From: a virus
IMG/VR virus record: IMGVR_UViG_3300003873_000009
Location: 1-56,411 of that record
DNA: 56,411 nucleotides
Direction: 5' to 3' (one strand)
This document shows, piece by piece, positions 42,944 through 49,549 of this stretch. The translations under genes and the position numbers were made by a program. Positions within the stretch are counted from its first letter, which is position 1. Each line of letters opens with the position of its first letter. A model generated the notes under the pieces. It saw nothing but the letters and a program-made list of their open reading frames with translations. It was not told where the DNA came from and searched no databases.

Positions 42944-43255
42944 TTATAATTCTTCCTTCTCTTCTTTATTGTCCTCAGGTTCTACAGATGCAGGAAGAAC
43001 ATCAAATCCTAGAGTATCTAACTCTCCATCTCCAGTACTATCGAACTTTTTCAAATTAAGAGTATATGCATTATCTCCAACAGTAATATCATAGGTCTTT
43101 ACAACATCTCCATCCATATTCATATTTTCTATATGTTTAAAGTTATAGAGATCTTTTCCGTATTTATTTTCCATCCATTTAAGAGCATCTTTTACTGCTT
43201 TATCGAGATTGAATTCCTCATTAATTCGCTTTTTAAATGTTGAGAATCTTATCAT
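42944..43255 (-). CDS. Small protein with tag-like N-terminus
   Basis: 103 residues. It starts MIRFSTFKKRINEEFNLDKA; the I-N-E motif and the aromatic/basic pattern match T4 capsid-targeting sequences (M-x-x-[YF]...E). The rest (VKDALKWMENKYGKDLYNFK, YDITVGDNAYTLNLKKFDST) looks like a small beta-rich domain, ending in acidic EPEDNKEEKEEL. It lies directly upstream of the ligase fusion, whose ATG follows its stop without a gap, and has its own late promoter. Confidence 0.65.
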   Translation of the reverse strand: MIRFSTFKKRINEEFNLDKAVKDALKWMENKYGKDLYNFKHIENMNMDGDVVKTYDITVGDNAYTLNLKKFDSTGDGELDTLGFDVLPASVEPEDNKEEKEEL

Positions 43256-43284
43256 ATTTTGTCCTTAAGAGACTTTATTTTAAA

Positions 43285-43292
43285 TATTTATA
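43285..43292 (-). promoter_or_regulatory. T4-type late promoter
   Basis: TATAAATA on the minus strand about 30 bp before the gene that starts at 43255. Confidence 0.6.
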
Positions 43293-43313
43293 AAATAAAA
43301 ATCTCTCTATTTC

Positions 43314-43658
43314 TTAAGATTTTCTAACGTCTTTTACACGAATTCCATCAATTCTGTCGGATGTAGTCATAAGATAATATGAACCATCTTCTTCTCTCTT
43401 AATCATTCCTAAATCAAAAGAATTTTGAGGTGGAAAATATACAATATTTCCAATTTCTACATTATTAGCTTCAGGTCCCTTAGAGACAACTTCTCCAAAA
43501 TAAGGTCTATCAGACACACTATCTGCTTTTACTGCTAAAACAATTCCGGTATCAGATGTAAGTTTTGTTTCATCAACAGGTGATACTCTGATAACTAAAA
43601 TATTAGATTGTGGTGCAAACTCCCACCATTCAATCCATCCATTATTCACTTCGTTCAA
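43314..43658 (-). CDS. GroES-like co-chaperonin (gp31-like)
   Basis: 114 residues (T4 gp31 has 111) from a TTG start behind AAAGGAG. NILVIRVSPVDETKLTSDTG, IVLAV, then RPYFGEVVSKGPEANNVEIG and NIVYFPPQN follow the co-chaperonin 10 layout, with a mobile-loop-like TSDTGIVL segment. In T4 gp31 replaces GroES so that GroEL can fold the large capsid protein; the same role is inferred here. It lacks the C-terminal features of bacterial GroES. Confidence 0.7.
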   Translation of the reverse strand: MNEVNNGWIEWWEFAPQSNILVIRVSPVDETKLTSDTGIVLAVKADSVSDRPYFGEVVSKGPEANNVEIGNIVYFPPQNSFDLGMIKREEDGSYYLMTTSDRIDGIRVKDVRKS

Positions 43659-43708
43659 TTAAGACTCCTTTTAGTTTTCAATATTATAATAGAATAGTCT
43701 TAAAGATT

Positions 43709-43716
43709 TATAAATA
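43709..43716 (+). promoter_or_regulatory. T4-type late promoter
   Basis: TATAAATA, followed by AAGGAG and the start of a short leader ORF at 43741. Confidence 0.6.
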
Positions 43717-43740
43717 CTAATAAGAATAAGGAGAATATTT

Positions 43741-43776
43741 ATGATAGTTAAAAATATAGGAATAGAGGGAATATAA
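43741..43776 (+). CDS. Possible 11-residue leader peptide
   Basis: ATG with a good AAGGAG ribosome site, encoding MIVKNIGIEGI. Its stop is immediately followed by the ATG of the next gene. Could be a coupled leader or chance; the downstream gene has its own weaker AGAGGGA site. Confidence 0.35.
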   Translation: MIVKNIGIEGI

Positions 43777-44424
43777 ATGGCAGTAAGATTTTCAATTAGA
43801 CAAGGACAGAATGTACCAACAGTATCAGACCTAGAACTTTTAGAATTAGGTGCAGATTTAACAGATGCTAATAATCCTAGAATATATACTAAAACATCGT
43901 CCGGTATTCATCCTATTGGTGTAGGAGATGCTTTAACACTTGGAGAAATTACTCCAGATAATTACGCACGTACTGATATTAATGAAGTATTTAATCAGAA
44001 CGTGACAGTTAATGGTACTCTAGATGCTACTGCAGAACGTGCAAAATATGCAGATATTGCTGAGTATTATGAAACTGATGAGGAGTATAAAGCTGGAGAT
44101 ATCCTAATGGTTGGTAGTGATACAGAAGCTACTATTGCAGATGGTACTAAAATGATTATGGGAGTTTGTTCTACAGCACCAGCTTATCTTATGAATACTA
44201 AAATTCAAAACGAAGAGGTCGAACACTATGCTCCTTTAGCACTTAAAGGAAGAATTCCTGTTAATATTACAGGTTCTGCTAAAAGAGGTGATTATATAGT
44301 ATTAGATAAAAAGAATCCAGGAAAGGGTAAAGCTGTTAAGACATATCCTAAACAAGATATTGAAAAGGTACTCATAGGAGTTTGTATAACTCCAGGAAAA
44401 GGTACATGTGAGGTGAAAGTATAA
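43777..44424 (+). CDS. Virion structural protein with fibre-type autoprocessing-like domain
   Basis: 215 residues. N-terminal fibre module (MAVRFSIRQGQNVPTVSDLE, RIYTKTSSGIHPIG). Then AERAKYADIAEYYETDEEYK, AGDILMVGSD, MIMGVCSTAPAYLMN, LALKGRIPVNITGSAKRGDY and LIGVCITPGKGTCEVKV, a C-terminal domain that recurs in tail and fibre proteins of marine T4-like phages. It is the virion gene nearest to the radical SAM operon and may be a partner or second target. It overlaps a 27-codon ORF by one base. Confidence 0.7.
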   Translation: MAVRFSIRQGQNVPTVSDLELLELGADLTDANNPRIYTKTSSGIHPIGVGDALTLGEITPDNYARTDINEVFNQNVTVNGTLDATAERAKYADIAEYYETDEEYKAGDILMVGSDTEATIADGTKMIMGVCSTAPAYLMNTKIQNEEVEHYAPLALKGRIPVNITGSAKRGDYIVLDKKNPGKGKAVKTYPKQDIEKVLIGVCITPGKGTCEVKV

Positions 44425-44507
44425 TGAAATTTAGAGAATTATTAATAAGAGTTAGAAATAATATAACCCCTCACATCATACAAGAATATATAATAGAAAA
44501 GAACTGA
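44424..44507 (+). CDS. Possible 27-residue peptide with tag-like start
   Basis: ATG overlaps the stop of the previous gene (TAATG). It encodes MKFRELLIRVRNNITPHIIQ and ends IIEKN. The beginning resembles the tag of the cluster at 36.6-43.3 kb and the start MEFREYL at 38668. May be real because of its coupling, but it is short. Confidence 0.4.
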   Translation: MKFRELLIRVRNNITPHIIQEYIIEKN

Positions 44508-44521
44508 TAATTTAAGTCTTC

Positions 44522-44543
44522 TTTAATTTTATTTTTATATAAT
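44522..44543 (+). promoter_or_regulatory. Probable promoter of the radical SAM operon
   Basis: TTTAAT at 44522-44527, 10 bp, then TATAAT at 44538-44543, followed by AAAAGGAGACAT and the ATG at 44562. A full TTTAAG also occurs at 44511. Confidence 0.5.
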
Positions 44544-44561
44544 AAAATAAAAAGGAGACAT

Positions 44562-45695
44562 ATGTCTCAATGTCAATCTTCTTGTAATTCTGATTCAATC
44601 CATATAGATATTAATACTACTTCAATTTGTAATATCGCCTGTACGTATTGTAGTGAAGGGAATGAATGTGGACTCTCTTCTCTATATCTTAAAAATACTC
44701 AAGTCAAAGTTGAAGATTTAATTAATAGGCTTGGAAAAGATCCTGCTAAAGGTAAAACTATTAACTTCTGGGGTGGAGAGCCGTTTGTTAATTTCAATTT
44801 TTGTAAACTAATTATAGAGGAATTTAAAAAAGATTCTTCATTCTCCTTCTTTTTCTATACAAATGGTATTCTTGTTCCTGATCATATAGAGGAACTTAAA
44901 AAATGGAATGAAGAATTTGGAAAAGAATTAGGTTATGACGGACAACCTAGACTTATAATTCAAATTTCTTATGATGGTAAATATCTTACTGATAATATTA
45001 GAATTGATAAGTCTGGAAAGGGTACCTCAGATAGAGTAGAAAAAGCTTTTAAACTTCTTAAAGAAAATGATATAGAAACTTCCTTAAAATCTGTAATTTC
45101 TTCAGATGGTTTTGATTATCTATATGATAGTTTTATAAGTTGTTATAAACTTCAAGGATATTATAATCCTACTCCTGACTTATGGTCCGATAGAACAGAA
45201 GATGAATTTCAAAAAGACTTAGAGGTATTAGAAGATCAACTTTCTAAGATTGCTGCTTATATAATAGCTAGAAACTTAAAGCCAGATGTCTTCTCATGGT
45301 TCGGAAGATCAAGAGCTATTTGTTCTGTAGGTTCTAATATGATTTCTGTAGATTTAGATGGAAAATTATATCCGTGTCATGCTCTCCAATATAAGGGGAG
45401 GGACGAACATGTTGTAGGAACTCTTGATAATTTTACAGAAGTAAAAGAAAAAACAATGAAGGCTTTTAAAATAATTAATTCCCATCTTCCTGAAGAGTGT
45501 CAAAAATGTAATGTTAACTTTTGTATGAAGTGTCAAGCTGCAAATTATGATAAGAGTAATAAAGAATCATATCATGAAAAATTTACAGACTATCAGGCTA
45601 ATTGGCAAGTATGTAGACTATTCAAAATGAATGATAAATATAATAAAACAGTTAATGCAGTACTTAATAATAATATAAATCTAGGAGATATTTAA
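44562..45695 (+). CDS. Radical SAM/SPASM-type protein 1
   Basis: 377 residues. SICNIACTYC (C23, C27, C30) binds the SAM-cleaving [4Fe-4S] cluster, and INFWGGEPF is the second family motif. The C-terminal half has a SPASM-like cysteine set: AICSVGSNM (about C254), LYPCHAL (about C272), EECQKCNVNFCMKCQAAN (about 312-328) and W-Q-V-C-R. Such enzymes modify peptides or proteins (sactipeptide maturases, anSME, QhpD types). It begins the operon that ends with the Cys-rich protein, its most likely substrate; that link is inference. Confidence 0.85.
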   Translation: MSQCQSSCNSDSIHIDINTTSICNIACTYCSEGNECGLSSLYLKNTQVKVEDLINRLGKDPAKGKTINFWGGEPFVNFNFCKLIIEEFKKDSSFSFFFYTNGILVPDHIEELKKWNEEFGKELGYDGQPRLIIQISYDGKYLTDNIRIDKSGKGTSDRVEKAFKLLKENDIETSLKSVISSDGFDYLYDSFISCYKLQGYYNPTPDLWSDRTEDEFQKDLEVLEDQLSKIAAYIIARNLKPDVFSWFGRSRAICSVGSNMISVDLDGKLYPCHALQYKGRDEHVVGTLDNFTEVKEKTMKAFKIINSHLPEECQKCNVNFCMKCQAANYDKSNKESYHEKFTDYQANWQVCRLFKMNDKYNKTVNAVLNNNINLGDI

Positions 45696-45696
45696 T

Positions 45697-46800
45697 ATGT
45701 CATTTGATACCTTTACACTAGAGTTAAAAATATCAGATCAGTGCTCTATGAGATGTCCGTACTGTTATGAAACATTTACAGATAAATATATGACTAAAGA
45801 GATCTTTGATGAATCTTTAGTAAAAATCATAGATATGATGGAACGATCAGGTACTAAAAAGCTTAATGTTAGTTTCTTCGGTGGTGAGCCTATGATGAAT
45901 TGGGATCTAATAGAATATGCTACTAAAGTGTTTAAAAAATTACCTATCGAAGTACAATTAGTAGTTATTTCTAATATGACTCTTATAGATAAGCATAAAA
46001 TTAAATTTCTTAAAGAAAATAATGTCGGTGTATCTTGGTCATTTGACGGTATTTCTTCAAACGAGACAAGACCTTTAGCCACTCAATTTATTAATCCTAA
46101 GGCCGATGGAACTAGATACTCTAACACATTAGAATTATATAACGATAAACTAAGCCTTATTAAGCAAATGACTAACGGATGTAAAGTAATGATATGGCCG
46201 GGTAATTCTCAACAAATGACAGAAAATTTAGAATTTTTCGTAGATAATGGTATTATAGCTCCAGATTATTCACTAGTACGTGACGATGTATGGACTAAAG
46301 ATGATATTATAAATTTTAAAGATGATTTGAGAAAACTAGGAGATAGATATATACAATATATAAAAGATGGAATATATGTAAATGTTGGATTCTTCTCTCT
46401 ATGTATTTTAGATAATGTATTTGGATTAACATTTCAAAAAAGATCTTTCGGTTGTTTTGCAGGAGTTCATGGAGCTGTAATGACAACTGATGGAAAATTC
46501 TATCCATGTGCAAGATTTTCAGATAAAAAGGTAATGGAAATTACTTCCGAATATCAGTTCAAGTACTGGCAAGATAAATTTAACCCTCAAAATTTTGATA
46601 AGTGTAAAGAGTGTGATTTATATAATGTTTGTAATGCAGGATGTACATATTCTCAAATCAGAAATGATAATAAACCTCTAGATAGTGTATGTGAGTTATT
46701 CCATATTATTCAGGAAGAGACTCAAAGAGTAGTACATGAATTGAGAGATGAACCAGTATTTCATGAAGTGATGAAGAACATCTTTAATAATATAGGATAA
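45697..46800 (+). CDS. Radical SAM/SPASM-type protein 2
   Basis: 367 residues, starting 1 bp after gene 1. SDQCSMRCPYCYETF (C16, C20, C23) and VSFFGGEPMM are the radical SAM signatures; SWSFDGISSNETRP is the strand common to SPASM maturases. Auxiliary-cluster cysteines lie at SFGCFAGVHGA, FYPCARF, DKCKECDLYNVCNAGC and S-V-C-E-L-F. It is a distant paralogue of gene 1, not a recent copy. The set is complete, so it is probably active on a protein substrate. Confidence 0.85.
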   Translation: MSFDTFTLELKISDQCSMRCPYCYETFTDKYMTKEIFDESLVKIIDMMERSGTKKLNVSFFGGEPMMNWDLIEYATKVFKKLPIEVQLVVISNMTLIDKHKIKFLKENNVGVSWSFDGISSNETRPLATQFINPKADGTRYSNTLELYNDKLSLIKQMTNGCKVMIWPGNSQQMTENLEFFVDNGIIAPDYSLVRDDVWTKDDIINFKDDLRKLGDRYIQYIKDGIYVNVGFFSLCILDNVFGLTFQKRSFGCFAGVHGAVMTTDGKFYPCARFSDKKVMEITSEYQFKYWQDKFNPQNFDKCKECDLYNVCNAGCTYSQIRNDNKPLDSVCELFHIIQEETQRVVHELRDEPVFHEVMKNIFNNIG

Positions 46801-46804
46801 AAAA

Positions 46805-47026
46805 ATGAGTTGTACAAATTATGATAATATAAGTATATCAGATTTAGAAAATCAGTTAGAAGAAGCTAAAAAAGCATTAGTAGATAAAAAATATAAAAAC
46901 TATTCAGAAATGGAGCATCTTTTTGAGTATAATATAGATTTTAAAATTTTTTTAGAGGATATGTCCTATATTTTAGAGAAATCTAGGAATATAACTTCTG
47001 AGGAAGATTCATATAGGAGAGCCTAA
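46805..47026 (+). CDS. Small unknown protein in the radical SAM operon
   Basis: 73 residues, helical and acidic (MSCTNYDNISISDLENQLEE, AKKALVDKKYKNYSEMEHLF). No family is recognised. It overlaps the next gene by one base and starts 5 bp after radical SAM gene 2, so it is co-translated. It could be a substrate-recognition or adaptor subunit; no PqqD/RRE-like pattern is obvious by eye. Confidence 0.65.
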   Translation: MSCTNYDNISISDLENQLEEAKKALVDKKYKNYSEMEHLFEYNIDFKIFLEDMSYILEKSRNITSEEDSYRRA

Positions 47027-47778
47027 TGAATTTTAAAAATATATTTAGGATTGAAAGAGATTCAGATGGAGAAACTCTCTTTATATTTTTTGATGACTTT
47101 AGGTTTCTAAAGAAAGCTAATTTTTATGATAAGCTAAAGAAAATTGATAGGTGTTATAGGAGATTTAAAAAAATATGTAAAGATCCTAAACTAAATATAG
47201 AATATCCTAAACCTAGCATTCATAGAGCTCTTGAAGCTGTACAATCATCTTATGATGAGGGTATAGGATATGCATATACCTTTGATGAATATGATTTAAA
47301 TACATACATATATCCTAACGTCAGAAGAGACCTTATAGTAAATGCTAAGTTAGTATATTATGATAAGCAGGATAGTAGGGATAAATTCTATTTAAGAGAG
47401 AAGATTATAGAAATATATAATGAAGATAATGATTATTTATCTAGAATTACACTTCTCTATAATTATATAATAAGACAGAAAGATAACTTATATGATATGT
47501 TATTTAATGAAGTAATACATTCAGATACTAGATTATCTTTTCAGTTAATATGGTTATCATACGATATATTAGATATTCAAGATTATAAGAGAATAATTAG
47601 TAGGGTATTTAAAAATTCTTCAGATTCGGAGAAAGAGCTGTTGAAGATGTTTTTAGAGTCTAGGATAGGAAAGTATAAGGATAATCCTAGATTTTTAAAA
47701 GCACAGGATACTGACGAGTCTAAAATAGAAATGGCTAAACAACTTCTTGAAGATATTTGGTATAGTAGAAACCTATGA
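47026..47778 (+). CDS. Unknown protein in the radical SAM operon
   Basis: 250 residues, very rich in Tyr, Asp, Lys and Arg (KKIDRCYRRFKKICKDPK; YAYTFDEYDLNTYIYPNVRR; LLYNYIIRQKDNLYDML). Predominantly helical, with no membrane segment and no recognised motif. Both ends overlap neighbouring genes (1 bp and 4 bp), so it is firmly part of this operon. Function unknown. Confidence 0.7.
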   Translation: MNFKNIFRIERDSDGETLFIFFDDFRFLKKANFYDKLKKIDRCYRRFKKICKDPKLNIEYPKPSIHRALEAVQSSYDEGIGYAYTFDEYDLNTYIYPNVRRDLIVNAKLVYYDKQDSRDKFYLREKIIEIYNEDNDYLSRITLLYNYIIRQKDNLYDMLFNEVIHSDTRLSFQLIWLSYDILDIQDYKRIISRVFKNSSDSEKELLKMFLESRIGKYKDNPRFLKAQDTDESKIEMAKQLLEDIWYSRNL

Positions 47779-48599
47779 ATAAAACTAATATAATCTATTT
47801 TACTACTTATTGTAATTTATCGTGTACATATTGTTATCAGCATATTCAAGGATATCCTCACTATATTCCTTCAAGAGAAGAATTAAAGAAATCTGCAGAA
47901 GATGTGATAAAAAGAGAAGGATTAGATAATCAATCTCTATTTATTTTATTTGGAGGTGAACCTACTACTAGATGGGAAGATGTTAAATTTTTTATGGATT
48001 ATACCTATTCTCTAAAAAAGAATGTTCAGTTTAATATAGTTTCAAATGGTATTAAATTTCTAGATAATGATTTTTTGAGAGATTTTCTAAACAATATTCA
48101 TTATAAAGAAGGTAGAATTCAGCTAGAGATAAGTTATGACGGACAAGTTGGTAATAGAGATAGAATCTATCCTAATGGTAAAAAATCTACAGAAGATGTA
48201 TTAGAGGTGTTATTTAAATTAAAAGAAATTGGTACTAAATATAGAATGAGATATACTGTACATAAAAATAATATCGAAATGTTAGAGTATGATTTAGATA
48301 AAATATGTAGATTTTTTAATCCAGATAGAATAGTATTAAGCGAGTATGAAGAAGATTTAACAGATAAAGAACTAAAAAAATTAGAGAATATTAAGAAATC
48401 TTTAATTAATAAATACTATAATAAAGAAATTATAGTTCCTATATGTATGAAGAATGATGAGATGTGTTCTATTTGTGGATTATGTGAAAAGAATATAGAA
48501 GATTTTTCACTATATTTAGGTAAAAATAATACAGTTAGAAAAAATACTATAGTTGGTAATTTTAATGACTTTAATGAAATGAGAGGAAATAATGAGTAA
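47775..48599 (+). CDS. Radical SAM protein 3, short C-terminus
   Basis: 274 residues. YFTTYCNLSCTYCYQHI (C13, C17, C20) and LFILFGGEPTTRW are present, followed by LEISYDGQVGNRDRIYPNGK as in the other two. The C-terminus has only PICMKNDEMCSICGLCEK (four Cys), less than a full SPASM set, so it carries at most one auxiliary cluster. It starts within the stop of the 250-residue gene (ATGA) and its own end overlaps the next start. It may catalyse a different step from genes 1 and 2. Confidence 0.85.
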   Translation: MNKTNIIYFTTYCNLSCTYCYQHIQGYPHYIPSREELKKSAEDVIKREGLDNQSLFILFGGEPTTRWEDVKFFMDYTYSLKKNVQFNIVSNGIKFLDNDFLRDFLNNIHYKEGRIQLEISYDGQVGNRDRIYPNGKKSTEDVLEVLFKLKEIGTKYRMRYTVHKNNIEMLEYDLDKICRFFNPDRIVLSEYEEDLTDKELKKLENIKKSLINKYYNKEIIVPICMKNDEMCSICGLCEKNIEDFSLYLGKNNTVRKNTIVGNFNDFNEMRGNNE

Positions 48600-48948
48600 T
48601 TTAAGTTTAGAGGAAAGATCTAAAAAATTTTTAGATATTACATTAAAAATTAATAAAATAAGTGAAGAGTATAATGAGATAGATCCTCTAGTAGGATATC
48701 GATTTCAGGGAATGTTTAGAACTTTCATTACTCTGATGAAAGAGTCAGAAGGTAAAGATATGACTAATATAGAGATGCAAATAAAAGTTTTTGAAGAAAT
48801 GTTTGATTTTGATTTCTATAGTGAGGTTGAGAAGAAAGTTCGCGAAGTTCTAGGAAGTCAAGATACTCCTGAAGAAGATATAAATAAAGTAGATGATGAA
48901 ATCTTATCTAGTATTAAGAAAAATATTGCAGAATATCTAAAGGAATAA
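48592..48948 (+). CDS. Unknown helical protein in the radical SAM operon
   Basis: 118 residues (MSNLSLEERSKKFLDITLKI), acidic, with a long helix pattern at both ends and no cysteine. It overlaps radical SAM gene 3 by 8 bp and ends 1 bp before the Cys-rich gene. Its place next to the putative substrate suggests a chaperone or leader-binding helper, but nothing in the sequence proves it. Confidence 0.65.
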   Translation: MSNLSLEERSKKFLDITLKINKISEEYNEIDPLVGYRFQGMFRTFITLMKESEGKDMTNIEMQIKVFEEMFDFDFYSEVEKKVREVLGSQDTPEEDINKVDDEILSSIKKNIAEYLKE

Positions 48949-48949
48949 A

Positions 48950-49519
48950 ATGAGTTATGAGATAGAGATAAATCCTTTCGGTAGTACAGCATGGGATAAA
49001 GTTGTTTATAATATTCCTAGTACTCCTATTGGACAGATCATAGACGATCAAGATTGGAAATCTCTTCAGGATATCTTTAATCAGGAGGTCGCCAGAAGAA
49101 GAAATGAAAGACCTAATTTTGCTTTTTCTGGTGATGTTGGGGTAATTATAGACGATACACATTATAATCAATTTGCTGATGCTATGAATAACTTAAATGC
49201 ATATTATACTGGAGCGGATGGAGGAGCATGGAGTGGAATTTGTAGTGCTAATAACGTTGATGGAGGAATCTGGCATTGTAATAAAAATGCAGATAAGTAT
49301 GTTCCGGCAGTACCTCATGTATCTCCAGGTCAATTAATTACTGCAACTCAGATTAATAAGATTAGAGATGAGTTGATAGCTGCGGGGAATTCATGCTTTT
49401 GTAACTGTAATTACTGCGCCTGTAATTGTAATTTCTGCACATGTAATTGTAACTTCAGCTGTCCTTGTAACTGTAACTACAGCGATGAAAGACTTAAAGT
49501 ACAAATAACTTTTTTATAA
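48950..49519 (+). CDS. Virion-like protein with Cys-rich C-terminal heptads (putative radical SAM substrate)
   Basis: 189 residues. The first 147 look like a small phage structural protein (GQLITATQINKIRDELIAAG). From C149 to Y177 come four heptads C-F-C-N-C-N-Y, C-A-C-N-C-N-F, C-T-C-N-C-N-F and (S)C-P-C-N-C-N-Y: 12 cysteines in 27 residues. SDERLK follows, the motif that opens the intramolecular chaperone (peptidase S74) domain of tail fibres, but the protein ends six residues later. I infer a tail-tip or fibre protein whose cysteines are modified by the enzymes upstream. Spontaneous disulfides or metal binding are alternatives. Confidence 0.8.
   Translation: MSYEIEINPFGSTAWDKVVYNIPSTPIGQIIDDQDWKSLQDIFNQEVARRRNERPNFAFSGDVGVIIDDTHYNQFADAMNNLNAYYTGADGGAWSGICSANNVDGGIWHCNKNADKYVPAVPHVSPGQLITATQINKIRDELIAAGNSCFCNCNYCACNCNFCTCNCNFSCPCNCNYSDERLKVQITFL
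49394..49480 (+). repeat. Cys-rich heptad-coding repeat
   Basis: Four 21-bp units (the last with one extra Ser codon) encoding C-x-C-N-C-N-[YF]. The codons vary between units (TGC/TGT, AAC/AAT), so the peptide pattern is kept by selection on protein sequence and not by recent DNA copying. Confidence 0.9.
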
Positions 49520-49522
49520 TTC

Positions 49523-49544
49523 TTTAAGCTTCCTACTATATAAT
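49523..49544 (+). promoter_or_regulatory. TTTAAG-N10-TATAAT promoter for a leaderless gene
   Basis: TTTAAG at 49523-49528 and TATAAT at 49539-49544; the ATG of the homing endonuclease is at 49550, five bases after the -10. No Shine-Dalgarno site can fit. Confidence 0.6.
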
Positions 49545-49549
49545 ATTAT

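Noticed and set aside
46316-46513. Minus-strand frame inside radical SAM gene 2
   Set aside because: It lies wholly within a well-supported gene and has no sensible composition.
49394-49480. Regular 21-bp repeats that might be a CRISPR-like array or satellite
   Set aside because: They keep the reading frame of a good gene, encode a constant peptide pattern with varied codons, and have no spacers.
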